Part shown: positions 8,776-16,536 of the stretch, in pieces
Numbering within the stretch: position 1 is the first letter of the stretch
How the letters are laid out: the number at the start of each line of letters is the position of its first letter
DNA from: CAZHJK01 sp964533275
GTDB taxonomy: Bacteria; Bacillota; Clostridia; Eubacteriales; Garciellaceae
Assembly (NCBI GenBank): GCA_964533275.1
Contig: CAZHJK010000010.1
Span: 20,998-84,997, forward strand
DNA: 64,000 nt
Direction of reading: 5' to 3'
The notes under the pieces: model-generated
Told to the model about the DNA's origin: nothing
The model's database searches: none
What the model saw: only the letters and a program-made list of their open reading frames with translations
Made by a program: the position numbers and the translations under genes

Positions 8776-9300
8776 ATGAGTTATCCTCAAAGGAAAAATA
8801 ATCGTTTAAAAAATTATGATTATTCACAATCAGGGTATTATTTTATTACTATATGTACTTATAATAAATACAACATATTTGGGAGAATAATGGATGGGAC
8901 AATGGTATTAAATAAAAATGGTAGTATTGTAAAATTCCATATAGATAGATTAAGTTCTTTATATAAAGATATTAATATTGATAAGTATATTATAATGCCA
9001 AATCACCTACATATGATTATTATAATAAAAGGTAGGGAACGCATTTCATGCGTTCCGCAAAAAGAAATTGAATCTTCAAAAATGTTGTTACCCAAAATAA
9101 TACAATCATTTAAATCATCTATTACTAAGGATTATAAAAAAGAAATAAAAAACGGAACGCATACAATGCGTTCCCTACAAATATGGCAGAAATCTTTTCA
9201 TGATCATGTTATTAGAAACTATATAGAATATCAAGAGATATGGAAGTATATAGATGAGAATCCCCTTAAATGGGAATTAGATAAATATTATAAACAGTAA
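8776..9300 (+). CDS. REP-associated tyrosine transposase (RAYT, Y1/HUH family)
   Basis: Single-strand DNA transposase-like protein, 174 aa. The N-terminal SGYYFITICTYN and the HUH metal motif MPNHLHMII (His77, His79) are diagnostic of the TnpA_REP/IS200-like fold. The C-terminal segment IWQKSFHDHVIRNYIEYQEI carries candidate catalytic tyrosines. Such proteins are thought to spread REP palindromes. Two REP copies in inverted orientation (9032-9057 and 9153-9178) lie inside the reading frame, encoding GRERISCVP and NGTHTMRSL, and the stop codon falls within a third copy at 9297-9322. The insert lies between the HUH motif and the tyrosine region, so activity is uncertain. Confidence 0.88.
   Translation: MSYPQRKNNRLKNYDYSQSGYYFITICTYNKYNIFGRIMDGTMVLNKNGSIVKFHIDRLSSLYKDINIDKYIIMPNHLHMIIIIKGRERISCVPQKEIESSKMLLPKIIQSFKSSITKDYKKEIKNGTHTMRSLQIWQKSFHDHVIRNYIEYQEIWKYIDENPLKWELDKYYKQ
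9032..9057 (+). repeat. REP palindrome inside the RAYT coding sequence
   Basis: Same sequence as 8577-8602 (GGAACGCAT/ATGCGTTCC stem). It is translated in frame as residues about 86-95 of the transposase. Confidence 0.85.
9153..9178 (-). repeat. Second, inverted REP inside the RAYT coding sequence
   Basis: Inverted copy with the same stem, translated as residues about 126-135. With 9032-9057 it makes a doublet 95 bp apart. Confidence 0.85.
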
Positions 9301-9322
9301 AGAACGCATTTAATGCGTTCCG
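9297..9322 (+). repeat. REP palindrome overlapping the RAYT stop codon
   Basis: GTAAAGAACGCAT...ATGCGTTCCG. The TAA stop of the transposase is within the repeat's outer arm, and the repeat ends 16 bp before prmC. Confidence 0.75.
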
Positions 9323-9338
9323 TCTAAGGAGCAATACC

Positions 9339-10205
9339 ATGAATCCATTATCCATACATAAAGCAATAATAGAAGCTACCCAAATACTAAAGCAAGCAAA
9401 TATCCAAACCCCTCGATTGGATGCTGAGGTTATCCTTGCCCACCAATTAAACTGGAAACGGTTAGATCTTATTACTCGATCTAATGAGACTTTGGATAGG
9501 GAGCAGCAAGATACATTTTACAAAAAAATAAATCAAAGAGCCCAGGGTGTACCCGTACAATATATTACAGGACTACAGGAATTTATGGGACTTGATTTTA
9601 ATGTATCTCCAGATGTTTTAATTCCCCGCCCTGATACAGAAATATTAATAGAGGCTGCTATAGAGGAAGCAAATTCTATGAAATCACCCTTGACCATAGT
9701 AGATATTGGAACTGGAAGCGGTGCTATAGCTCTTTCCCTGGCACATTTTATAAAGGGCTCCAAAGTTCATACAATAGATATCTCACCAAGGGCATTAGAG
9801 GTGGCCAAGGGAAATGCAGTAAAATTATCCTTACAAGATAATGTAAGCTTTTTTTTAGGTGATGTTTTTTCTCCCCTTGGAGAAGAATTTTATGGAAAGG
9901 TAGATTTATTAGTATCTAATCCTCCCTATATTCCAAAGGATGATATTTTAAAGCTTCAAAGAGAAGTAGGCTATGAGCCGGAACTGGCATTAGACGGTGG
10001 CTTAGATGGACTTGACTTTTATAGAAGGATAATTAAAGAGGGGCAAAAATTCCTGTCTTCCCAGGGAAGAATTCTATTTGAGGTAGGTCATGATCAAGCC
10101 CAAATGGTGGAAAATATACTGAGAGAATATGGGTTTAAGTATGTTATAATAAAAAAGGACCTATCAGGAATAGAAAGAGTAGTTATAGCCAAAGTTAATT
10201 CTTAA
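9339..10205 (+). CDS. prmC: Release-factor glutamine methyltransferase PrmC
   Basis: N5-glutamine methyltransferase that methylates the Gln of the GGQ motif of release factors. It has 288 aa: an N-terminal helical domain (about 1-80, TPRLDAEVILAHQL) and a class I SAM-dependent methyltransferase fold with VDIGTGSGAIALSLA (SAM binding) and the catalytic SNPPYIP (about 193-199). Its substrate gene prfA is 2.3 kb downstream, as often found. RBS AAGGAG before ATG 9339. Confidence 0.96.
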   Translation: MNPLSIHKAIIEATQILKQANIQTPRLDAEVILAHQLNWKRLDLITRSNETLDREQQDTFYKKINQRAQGVPVQYITGLQEFMGLDFNVSPDVLIPRPDTEILIEAAIEEANSMKSPLTIVDIGTGSGAIALSLAHFIKGSKVHTIDISPRALEVAKGNAVKLSLQDNVSFFLGDVFSPLGEEFYGKVDLLVSNPPYIPKDDILKLQREVGYEPELALDGGLDGLDFYRRIIKEGQKFLSSQGRILFEVGHDQAQMVENILREYGFKYVIIKKDLSGIERVVIAKVNS

Positions 10206-10262
10206 AAATTATTTTGATTCTTAAAGAGAAGTTTATTTAAAAATAAGGGGTTGCAGCAATTT

Positions 10263-10811
10263 ATGAAGAAACTATTGGAGATTTTTTTAATATACTTAAA
10301 AATTGGAGCATTTACAATAGGTGGGGGTTATGCAATGCTACCCCTTATTCAAGTGGAAGTGGTAGATAAAAAGAAATGGATGAGTACAGATGAATTTATG
10401 GATATGTTTGCAGTTATTCAGTCGGCACCTGGTCCCATAGCGGTGAATAGTGCAGTTTTTCTTGGCTATAAAATAGGTAAGGTAAAGGGATCAATCGCAG
10501 CCACTTTAGGGGCTGTAATTCCATCCTTTACTATAATCTTGATAATTGCGATATTCTTTAAAGATTTTAGAAGCTTTTCCTTTGTAGAGGGTGTATTTAA
10601 AGGAGTAAGACCTGCCGTTGTGGCACTAATAGCAGCAGCAGTATATAAATTATCTAAGTCTACAGATCTTACAAAGGGTACTATAGCCCAATTTCTTATT
10701 ATCCTAATAGCCATTGTTTTATTGGGAATTCACCCCATATTATTAATTATAGCCTCAGCACTTACGGGAATTGTTGTGGCATCAAAAAAGCAGGAAAGGG
10801 GTAGAGAATAA
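10263..10811 (+). CDS. chrA: Chromate transporter half-protein, first of a pair
   Basis: Integral membrane protein of 182 aa with one CHR domain (short-chain ChrA family). The signature FxxxGxFTIGGGYAMLPLIQ is near the N-terminus and QSAPGPIAVNSAVFLGY follows. About five to six hydrophobic segments are visible. Short CHR proteins usually occur as two adjacent genes whose products work together; the next gene overlaps by 1 bp (TAATG). I prefer ATG 10263 over TTG 10251, which would abut the AAGGGG RBS. Chromate or sulfate as substrate is a family prediction only. Confidence 0.85.
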   Translation: MKKLLEIFLIYLKIGAFTIGGGYAMLPLIQVEVVDKKKWMSTDEFMDMFAVIQSAPGPIAVNSAVFLGYKIGKVKGSIAATLGAVIPSFTIILIIAIFFKDFRSFSFVEGVFKGVRPAVVALIAAAVYKLSKSTDLTKGTIAQFLIILIAIVLLGIHPILLIIASALTGIVVASKKQERGRE

Positions 10812-11338
10812 TGGGTATTATATTTGACTTATTTATAACCTTTTTTAAAATAGGTGCCTTTAGCTTTGGAGGAGGATATGCCATGCTACCTCTTATACAG
10901 GAAGAGGTTATCTCTAACCATGCATGGCTTACCACAGGAGAATTTTTAGATATTGTCGCCATAGCGGAAATGACCCCTGGACCCATTGCAGTTAATATGG
11001 CTACTTTTTTAGGCTATCAAGTGGCAGGTGGAGTTTTAGGCGCTGCCATTGCAACCCTTGGAGTGATTCTTCCCTCCTTTATTGTTGTTTTAATTCTAGT
11101 TCAAGTTTTTTTAAAATTTCAAAAAAGCCAAACTATTCAAAATGCCCTAAAGGGAATTAGACCGACTATTCTAGCACTAATTACCTCCGCGGCAATTTTA
11201 TTAGTGGAGGAAGCTATTATTGATATATTTGGAATAATAATAGCCCTAGGAGTATTCTATCTTGTGGCATACAAAAAGTTTAATCCCATTTTTGTTATCA
11301 TACTATCGGGAATGGCAGGAATAATTATATATGGATAA
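10811..11338 (+). CDS. chrA: Chromate transporter half-protein, second of a pair
   Basis: Second single-CHR-domain membrane protein, 175 aa. GAFSFGGGYAMLPLIQEEV and EMTPGPIAVNMATFLGYQ match its neighbour, with which it overlaps by 1 bp. The pair resembles the heteromeric short ChrA systems (like Bacillus ChrA/ChrB), in which the two halves insert with opposite topology. Several TM helices, no soluble domain. Real substrate unknown. Confidence 0.85.
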   Translation: MGIIFDLFITFFKIGAFSFGGGYAMLPLIQEEVISNHAWLTTGEFLDIVAIAEMTPGPIAVNMATFLGYQVAGGVLGAAIATLGVILPSFIVVLILVQVFLKFQKSQTIQNALKGIRPTILALITSAAILLVEEAIIDIFGIIIALGVFYLVAYKKFNPIFVIILSGMAGIIIYG

Positions 11339-11352
11339 AGGGGGAAAAAATT

Positions 11353-12294
11353 ATGCTTGAGATTATACCAAGCGTATTACCAATTCTTTTACTTATTGGT
11401 TTTGGATTTTTTATGCATAAAAAAGAAATCATAGGAAAGAGCACTGCGGATGGACTAAAAAAGCTTGCCATTGACATCGGTCTTCCGGCACTACTATTTA
11501 TTAGTTTTATGGATATGGAGCTAAAAATAGAATATCTAAGCCTGACCATCATTTTGTTCTTATTTTTTTGCGCTCTTTTTCTAATAGGCATAGGCTTAGT
11601 TAAAATAAAAGGATTATCTATCCCTTCATTACCCTATTTAATACCTGGCTTTGCGGTAGCTACCCTAGGAATTCCCTTATACCTATCACTATTCGGGCTA
11701 GAGAATCTATCTCAATATACTATTTTATCAGTTGGCCATGAAATATTTTTTTGGTTTGTTTTAATAGCCATGTTACAAATGAAGCAAAGCGGTAAGGGTT
11801 TTTCCCTTCAAATGGTAATGGATGTTATAAAAAATCCCTTTATAATAGCAGTCATTCTTGGATTAATTTTAAATATTACAGGTCTTAATATAGTGCTAGG
11901 TGAAAACTTTATATATAAGGGTATAGAGAATTTCCTAGAGTATTTAGGTAACCTAGTGACTCCCCTAATACTAATAGTTATAGGATATGATCTTAAGCTG
12001 GATAAAAGATATATAAAGGACAGTTTTAGGATATTAGTGATTAGAATTCCACTAATTCTTATCCTCGGGTATATGGTTAAAATTTTACTTCTTGACAGAA
12101 TCCTAACCCCAGATCCATATTTTGACTATGCTTGGTTTACCTATCTAATCCTGCCTCCACCCTTTGCAATGTCACTTTTTATAGGAAGATATAGCACAGA
12201 GGACAATAGGAATATAGCTACAAATACAACAGTTTTAGCCACTATAATAAGCATAATTATCTATATTATCTTTGCACTAGTCATCTCTACATGA
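11353..12294 (+). CDS. AEC (auxin efflux carrier) family transporter
   Basis: Integral membrane permease, 313 aa, with about ten hydrophobic segments in two five-helix halves. ADGLKKLAIDIGLPALLFISF in the first half and NLVTPLILIVIGYDL in the second are typical of AEC/PIN-like carriers, which in bacteria move organic acids such as malate or malonate. Start ATG 11353 follows AAAGGGGGA. It lies 14 bp after the second chrA gene and is probably cotranscribed. Substrate not predictable. Confidence 0.85.
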   Translation: MLEIIPSVLPILLLIGFGFFMHKKEIIGKSTADGLKKLAIDIGLPALLFISFMDMELKIEYLSLTIILFLFFCALFLIGIGLVKIKGLSIPSLPYLIPGFAVATLGIPLYLSLFGLENLSQYTILSVGHEIFFWFVLIAMLQMKQSGKGFSLQMVMDVIKNPFIIAVILGLILNITGLNIVLGENFIYKGIENFLEYLGNLVTPLILIVIGYDLKLDKRYIKDSFRILVIRIPLILILGYMVKILLLDRILTPDPYFDYAWFTYLILPPPFAMSLFIGRYSTEDNRNIATNTTVLATIISIIIYIIFALVIST

Positions 12295-12338
12295 TCAATG
12301 GTAAAAATGGCATACTAGACGATAGGCTAATTAAATGT

Positions 12339-12459
12339 TATAATTTTTTATAGGAATGTTCTGTTTCCTATATTATAAAAAATGCTCAGATGGTGTTTTT
12401 AACATCACCAAGGGGAAATTGCGCCCCTAATGGGAAAGTAGCTTTGCTGCTTTTTTTAA
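12339..12459 (+). ncRNA. Structured leader or terminator region before prfA, class unknown
   Basis: An extended -10 element (TGTTATAAT, ending 12344) without a clear -35 is followed by a hairpin TATAGGAA...TTCCTATA (about 12348-12373), a weak GGTG...CACC stem, an AGGGG...CCCCT stem and a terminator stem AGTAGC/GCTGCT with a T run (to 12459). The T run ends 28 nt before prfA, just ahead of its RBS. This could be an attenuator controlling prfA, or the end of the AEC transcript. I could not match it to a known riboswitch class. Confidence 0.45.
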
Positions 12460-12486
12460 AATGTAATTAGATGGAGGGGGAAACCC

Positions 12487-13554
12487 ATGTTAGATAAACT
12501 AGACTTTTTAGGAGAAAGATATATAGAATTAAATAATAAAATAAGTGATCCTGATATTATCTCAGATCAAGATCAATGGAAGAAGCTGGTGAAGGAGCAT
12601 TCTCACTTAGAGCCTATTGTAAATAAATATAAAGAGTATAAAAAAATAATTTCCGGCATAGAAGAGGCTAAGGAATTATTGCAGGATAAGATGGAAAAAG
12701 ACTTTAAAGAAATGGTGGAAACCGAACTAAGTGAATTAGAAGACAGAAAAGAAGAACTAGAAGAAGAATTAAGAATACTTCTAATACCAAAGGACCCAAA
12801 TGACGAAAAGAATGTTATTGTGGAAATCCGCGGAGGAGCAGGTGGAAATGAAGCTGCACTATTTGCAGGGGATCTTCTAAGAATGTATACCCGTTATGCA
12901 GAAAGACAGGGCTGGAAAATAGAAACCATGAGCTCTAATATTCCTGACTCCGGTGGAGTTAAGGAAATAGTATTTTTAATAGAGGGTAATGGTGCTTACA
13001 GCCGATTGAAATATGAAAGTGGAGTACATCGAGTACAAAGAATTCCCACAACAGAATCAGGAGGAAGAATTCACACCTCCACAGCCACTGTAGCAGTGCT
13101 GCCTGAGGCTGAGGATGTAGATATAGAGGTAAGTCCAAATGATATAAGGGTTGATGTTTTCAGATCCTCTGGAAATGGAGGACAAAGTGTTAATACTACT
13201 GATTCAGCTGTTCGAATAACCCATTTAGAAAGTGGTATCGTAGTTTCCTGTCAAGACGAAAAGTCTCAATTAAAAAATAAAGATAAAGCCATGACCATTC
13301 TAAAGGCTAGGCTTTTAAAGATAAAGGAACAGGAGCAAAACCAAGAGATAGCAGAAAATAGAAAAAGCCAAGTAGGTACAGGGGATAGAAGTGAGAGAAT
13401 TAGAACCTATAACTTCCCCCAGGGAAGAATTACCGACCATAGAATAGGACTTACAGTATATAAGCTGGAAGCCTTTCTTGATGGGGAAATAGATGAGATG
13501 ATTGATGCTCTTACCACCACCGATCAAGCTGACAAACTAAAAAATGAAGAATAA
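12487..13554 (+). CDS. prfA: Peptide chain release factor 1
   Basis: RF1 (355 aa) recognises UAA and UAG and triggers peptide release. The catalytic loop SSGNGGQSVNTTDSAVRITH holds GGQ (about 231-233), the target of PrmC. The stop-codon recognition tripeptide is PTT (187-189) in RVQRIPTTESGGRIHTS, a PxT variant of the common PAT. N-terminal coiled-coil domain 1 is complete. Many genes here end in UAG, consistent with a functional RF1. Strong RBS GGAGGGGG before ATG 12487. Confidence 0.97.
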   Translation: MLDKLDFLGERYIELNNKISDPDIISDQDQWKKLVKEHSHLEPIVNKYKEYKKIISGIEEAKELLQDKMEKDFKEMVETELSELEDRKEELEEELRILLIPKDPNDEKNVIVEIRGGAGGNEAALFAGDLLRMYTRYAERQGWKIETMSSNIPDSGGVKEIVFLIEGNGAYSRLKYESGVHRVQRIPTTESGGRIHTSTATVAVLPEAEDVDIEVSPNDIRVDVFRSSGNGGQSVNTTDSAVRITHLESGIVVSCQDEKSQLKNKDKAMTILKARLLKIKEQEQNQEIAENRKSQVGTGDRSERIRTYNFPQGRITDHRIGLTVYKLEAFLDGEIDEMIDALTTTDQADKLKNEE

Positions 13555-13595
13555 ATCCAACTTAGTGTTGCATAATAATAGATATAGAAAATACA

Positions 13596-13626
13596 AAAGA
13601 TGTCCTCGATGAGGGGCATCTTTTTT
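13596..13626 (+). terminator. Intrinsic terminator of prfA
   Basis: AGATGTCCTC pairs with GAGGGGCATCT (one bulge) around a GATG loop, followed by a T run. Confidence 0.85.
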
Positions 13627-13646
13627 GGTTAAATTAGGGGGATTAT

Positions 13647-14381
13647 ATGAATTCAATATTAATAATTACAATTATAGGATTTTTGGCAGGTATGATTGGA
13701 ACAGGTATAGGGGGGCTGTCATCCTACATGTTTAGAAGCCCCTCAAAAAGATTCTTTAGTATTATATTAGGAATATCGGGAGGTTTAATGATTTCAATAG
13801 TTTGTTTTGACCTATTACCCCAAGCCTTTATAATGGTTGGACTTCCCCTAGGTATTTTTGGTATAATTTTGGGTGTGCTTTTAATATCTCTAATAGATGA
13901 AATAATAATAAAACTAGATAAAAATAAAAAAAATAGAGATAGTTTTGTTAAAACTGGGATATTAATAGGGATAGGAATTCTAATTCATAATTTTCCAGAG
14001 GGTCTGGCAATAGGATCAGGATATATGGCAACAACTAATCTTGGAATAGGCTTGGCAATAATAATAGCAATTCATAATATACCCGAAGGAATAGCAATGG
14101 CAACACCCTTAACTATAGGTGGGGTAAAAAAGGGTCGAGTACTTTTATATACAATAATAGCCGGAATACCCATGGGGATAGGAGCATTTTTAGGAGCAGT
14201 TCTAGGAGAAATCTCCCAATCATTTATAGGCTGGTGCTTAGGCTTTGCAGGGGGAGCAATGCTCTTTATAACCTGTCAAGAGATAATACCAAAATCCAGA
14301 GATATGTGGAAGGGAAGAATATCAGGCTTTGGAATAATTTTAGGAATAATATTTGGTATCCTACTTTCATCATTGATATAA
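13647..14381 (+). CDS. ZIP-family metal transporter
   Basis: Divalent-metal (Zn, possibly Fe or Mn) transporter in the cytoplasmic membrane, 244 aa with about eight hydrophobic helices. The metal-site motifs HNFPEGLAIGSGY (TM4) and HNIPEGIAMATPL (TM5) are intact. The N-terminal GMIGTGIGGL and the short charged loop DKNKKNR between TM3 and TM4 are typical. It has its own RBS (TTAGGGGGATT) after the prfA terminator. Metal specificity and direction are not determinable from sequence. Confidence 0.9.
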   Translation: MNSILIITIIGFLAGMIGTGIGGLSSYMFRSPSKRFFSIILGISGGLMISIVCFDLLPQAFIMVGLPLGIFGIILGVLLISLIDEIIIKLDKNKKNRDSFVKTGILIGIGILIHNFPEGLAIGSGYMATTNLGIGLAIIIAIHNIPEGIAMATPLTIGGVKKGRVLLYTIIAGIPMGIGAFLGAVLGEISQSFIGWCLGFAGGAMLFITCQEIIPKSRDMWKGRISGFGIILGIIFGILLSSLI

Positions 14382-14382
14382 T

Positions 14383-14437
14383 ATGGAAAAGCAGGGAACA
14401 GGGAACAGGGAACAGGGAACAGGGAACAGATGCTAGA
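14383..14437 (+). repeat. Heptamer array AGGGAAC x5, left edge of the gap
   Basis: Five tandem AGGGAAC units (from 14393) within a 55-bp segment that is repeated base for base at 14538-14592 on the other side of the N run. Confidence 0.9.
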
Positions 14438-14537
14438 NNNNNNNNNNNNNNNNNNNNNNNNNNNNNNNNNNNNNNNNNNNNNNNNNNNNNNNNNNNNNNN
14501 NNNNNNNNNNNNNNNNNNNNNNNNNNNNNNNNNNNNN
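14438..14537. other. Scaffold gap of 100 N
   Basis: Exactly 100 undetermined bases, a conventional fixed-size gap. Both flanks end in the same 55-bp sequence, so the true distance may be zero or negative (see findings). Confidence 0.98.
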
Positions 14538-14710
14538 ATGGAAAAGCAGGGAACAGGGAACAGGGAACAGGGAACAGGGAACAGATGCTAGAGGTTCCAA
14601 GGTTTAAGCTTTTACTATGAACTAGTAACCAGAAACTATGAACTAGGTTTTACTGATAACTGATAACTGATAACCGATAACCGATAACTGATAACCGATA
14701 ACTGATAACT
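14538..14710 (+). repeat. Heptamer arrays AGGGAAC x5 and CTGATAA/CCGATAA x8
   Basis: The duplicated 55-bp gap edge (14538-14592) is followed by degenerate AACTAGTAAC-like sequence and then eight contiguous CTGATAA/CCGATAA heptamers (about 14654-14710). Nothing coding is visible in the gene-free interval 14382-14734. Confidence 0.85.
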
Positions 14711-14734
14711 TGCACAGGGAAGGACTTGATACAG

Positions 14735-15790
14735 ATGATAAATACCTTGATTTTAAAAATAACAGGAGATAAAGAGGATGAAGAGAAAATAGAACAAGCA
14801 GCCCAGGAACTTAGACGGGGTGGTTTAGTCGCATTTCCCACTGAAACCGTATATGGATTAGGAGGCAATGGATTAGATCCCCATGTAGTGGATAAAATAT
14901 ATAAGGCAAAGGGAAGACCCTCAGATAATCCCATGATTTTACATATTAGCTCAAGGGAGGAAATTGATCCCTTAGTTTCCGAAATACCCCCAATAGCTGA
15001 AAAAATAATGTCTGCATTTTGGCCAGGACCCCTTACCTTTATTTTCAATAAATCCTCTATAGTACCGGAAAAGGTTACAGGGGGATTAAACACAGTGGCG
15101 ATTCGAATGCCCTCCCATCCCCTTGCAAAAAAATTAATAGAAAAATCTGGAATGCCCATAGCGGCACCAAGTGCAAATCTTTCAGGTAAGCCAAGCCCTA
15201 CAAAGGCTAAGCATGTAATTCAAGACCTAATGGGAAGGGTAGAAATCATTTTAAAGGAAAAACAATCAACTATAGGTTTAGAGTCTACTGTATTAGATAT
15301 AACCTCTCCTATACCCGTTATTTTGCGTCCAGGAGGCATTACCTACCAACAGATAAAAGAGCTTATTGGAAAAGTAGAAATAGACAAGGGCATAATGGAG
15401 GATAGAAAGAAGGATTTTAAACCAAAGGCACCGGGAATGAAATACACCCACTATGCACCCAATGCACCCATGACAATAATCCAAGGTCCAAGGTGGAAGG
15501 TTATAGATAAGATAAATGAGATGGCAGATGACTATACCGCCCAGGGAAAACATATAGGAATATTGGCAGTCCAGGAAAATTTAGAGTATTACTCAAAGGG
15601 AACAATAATGTCAGCCGGCAGCAGGGACAAGCCAGAATCTATCGCAGCAAATCTATTTGATCTCCTGCGACAATTTGACGAGGAAAAGGTAGATGTAATA
15701 CTAGCAGAAGGAATAGAAGGACAAGGCATAGAGATGGCAATAATAAATCGTATGAATAAAGCAGCAGGACATAAAATCATCTATGTATAA
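14735..15790 (+). CDS. ywlC: L-threonylcarbamoyladenylate synthase (Sua5/YwlC)
   Basis: Makes threonylcarbamoyl-AMP from threonine, bicarbonate and ATP for tRNA t6A37 modification. 351 aa. The N-terminal YrdC/TsaC domain (about 15-205) has GGLVAFPTETVYGLGGNG, KGRPSDNPMILHI and APSANLSGKPSPT. A linker (APGMKYTHYAPNAP) leads to the C-terminal Sua5 domain (about 240-350), so this is the long Sua5 form, not the short TsaC. ATG 14735 is preferred over TTG 14726 because AGGGAAGGA (14715-14723) is then about 11 nt upstream. Flanked on both sides by heptamer repeats. Confidence 0.95.
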   Translation: MINTLILKITGDKEDEEKIEQAAQELRRGGLVAFPTETVYGLGGNGLDPHVVDKIYKAKGRPSDNPMILHISSREEIDPLVSEIPPIAEKIMSAFWPGPLTFIFNKSSIVPEKVTGGLNTVAIRMPSHPLAKKLIEKSGMPIAAPSANLSGKPSPTKAKHVIQDLMGRVEIILKEKQSTIGLESTVLDITSPIPVILRPGGITYQQIKELIGKVEIDKGIMEDRKKDFKPKAPGMKYTHYAPNAPMTIIQGPRWKVIDKINEMADDYTAQGKHIGILAVQENLEYYSKGTIMSAGSRDKPESIAANLFDLLRQFDEEKVDVILAEGIEGQGIEMAIINRMNKAAGHKIIYV

Positions 15791-15827
15791 GGTAGAAGGT
15801 AGAAGGTAGAAGGTAGAAGGTAGAAGG
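15790..15827 (+). repeat. Heptamer array GGTAGAA x5
   Basis: Five tandem AAGGTAG units directly on the ywlC stop codon (TAAGGTAG), followed by an inverted CTACCATATACC segment. Confidence 0.85.
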
Positions 15828-15898
15828 GGTAGATTGTTCTACCATATACCAGACCTTATAGCAATACTTATAAGAATCTACCTTATAACAGCTTTTAC

Positions 15899-15962
15899 CG
15901 ATAACCGATAACTGATAACCGATAACTGATAACTGATAACTATCAACTAGCAACTAGCAACT
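15899..15962 (+). repeat. Heptamer arrays CCGATAA/CTGATAA x6-7 and CAACTAG x3
   Basis: Two heptamer types in series between ywlC and the phosphatase gene: first GATAAC-type units, then CAACTAG units. Confidence 0.8.
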
Positions 15963-15982
15963 ATATAAAAAGGAGCTTAACT

Positions 15983-16465
15983 ATGAAAACAATACTCTTT
16001 GTATGTACGGGGAATACCTGTCGTAGCCCCATGGCAGAAGGGATATTAAAGGATCTTTTAAAGAAATCCGAACATTCTAGTAAGGAAATAGAGGTAAGAT
16101 CTGCAGGAATTTCTGTATTCCAAAAAGGTCAAGCTAATCCAAAGTCCATAAAGGTTACCAAGAATATGGATATAGATATTTCCGATCATACAACCCAAGC
16201 TTTGACCGAAGAGCTGGTAAAAAAAGCCGATCTAATTCTTACTATGACCCAGTCCCATAAGCAGCAAATATTAATAGTTCAGCCCCAGGTAAGGGACAAG
16301 GTATTTACACTTCTAGAGTTTATTCAGGAGGAAGAGAAGACAGAAAATATGGATATATATGACCCCTTTGGATTACCAGAGGAAGAATATGAAAAAACCG
16401 CCCAGCAGTTATTATCAGCATTAAAAATCGCATTGCCAAAAATAATTAATAAATTTTTTGCATAA
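15983..16465 (+). CDS. ywlE: Low-molecular-weight phosphatase, YwlE-like protein-arginine phosphatase
   Basis: LMW protein tyrosine phosphatase fold, 160 aa. The P-loop is VCTGNTCRSPMAE with catalytic Cys8 and Arg14, and the general acid lies in YDPFGLP (about 131-137). Thr12 sits where B. subtilis YwlE has Thr11, the residue that confers phospho-arginine specificity; tyrosine-specific relatives usually have Ile/Leu there. The position next to ywlC and rpiB matches the ywlC-ywlE-ywlF order in Bacillus. The predicted role is reversing McsB-type arginine phosphorylation, although mcsB is not in this window. Confidence 0.88.
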   Translation: MKTILFVCTGNTCRSPMAEGILKDLLKKSEHSSKEIEVRSAGISVFQKGQANPKSIKVTKNMDIDISDHTTQALTEELVKKADLILTMTQSHKQQILIVQPQVRDKVFTLLEFIQEEEKTENMDIYDPFGLPEEEYEKTAQQLLSALKIALPKIINKFFA

Positions 16466-16536
16466 AATAAAGGTATTATAAATGTAAATGAAGAATATAT
16501 ATTAGATTTTGACTATAATTAGGAGGTGTAAAAAAT

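Noticed and set aside
12380..12459. Fluoride riboswitch upstream of prfA (GATGG...AATG resemblance)
   Set aside because: The strands that must pair to form the conserved pseudoknot do not match, and prfA is not a typical target gene.
13041..13060. Altered stop-codon recognition by RF1 because of PTT instead of PAT
   Set aside because: The motif is defined as PxT and variation at the middle position is common; genes here use all three stop codons normally.
14234..14620. Open frame running through the N gap
   Set aside because: It exists only because N codons are counted as open and because the heptamer repeats lack stops in that frame.
14393..15962. CRISPR array
   Set aside because: Repeats are 7 bp and contiguous, without unique spacers of constant length, and there are no cas genes.
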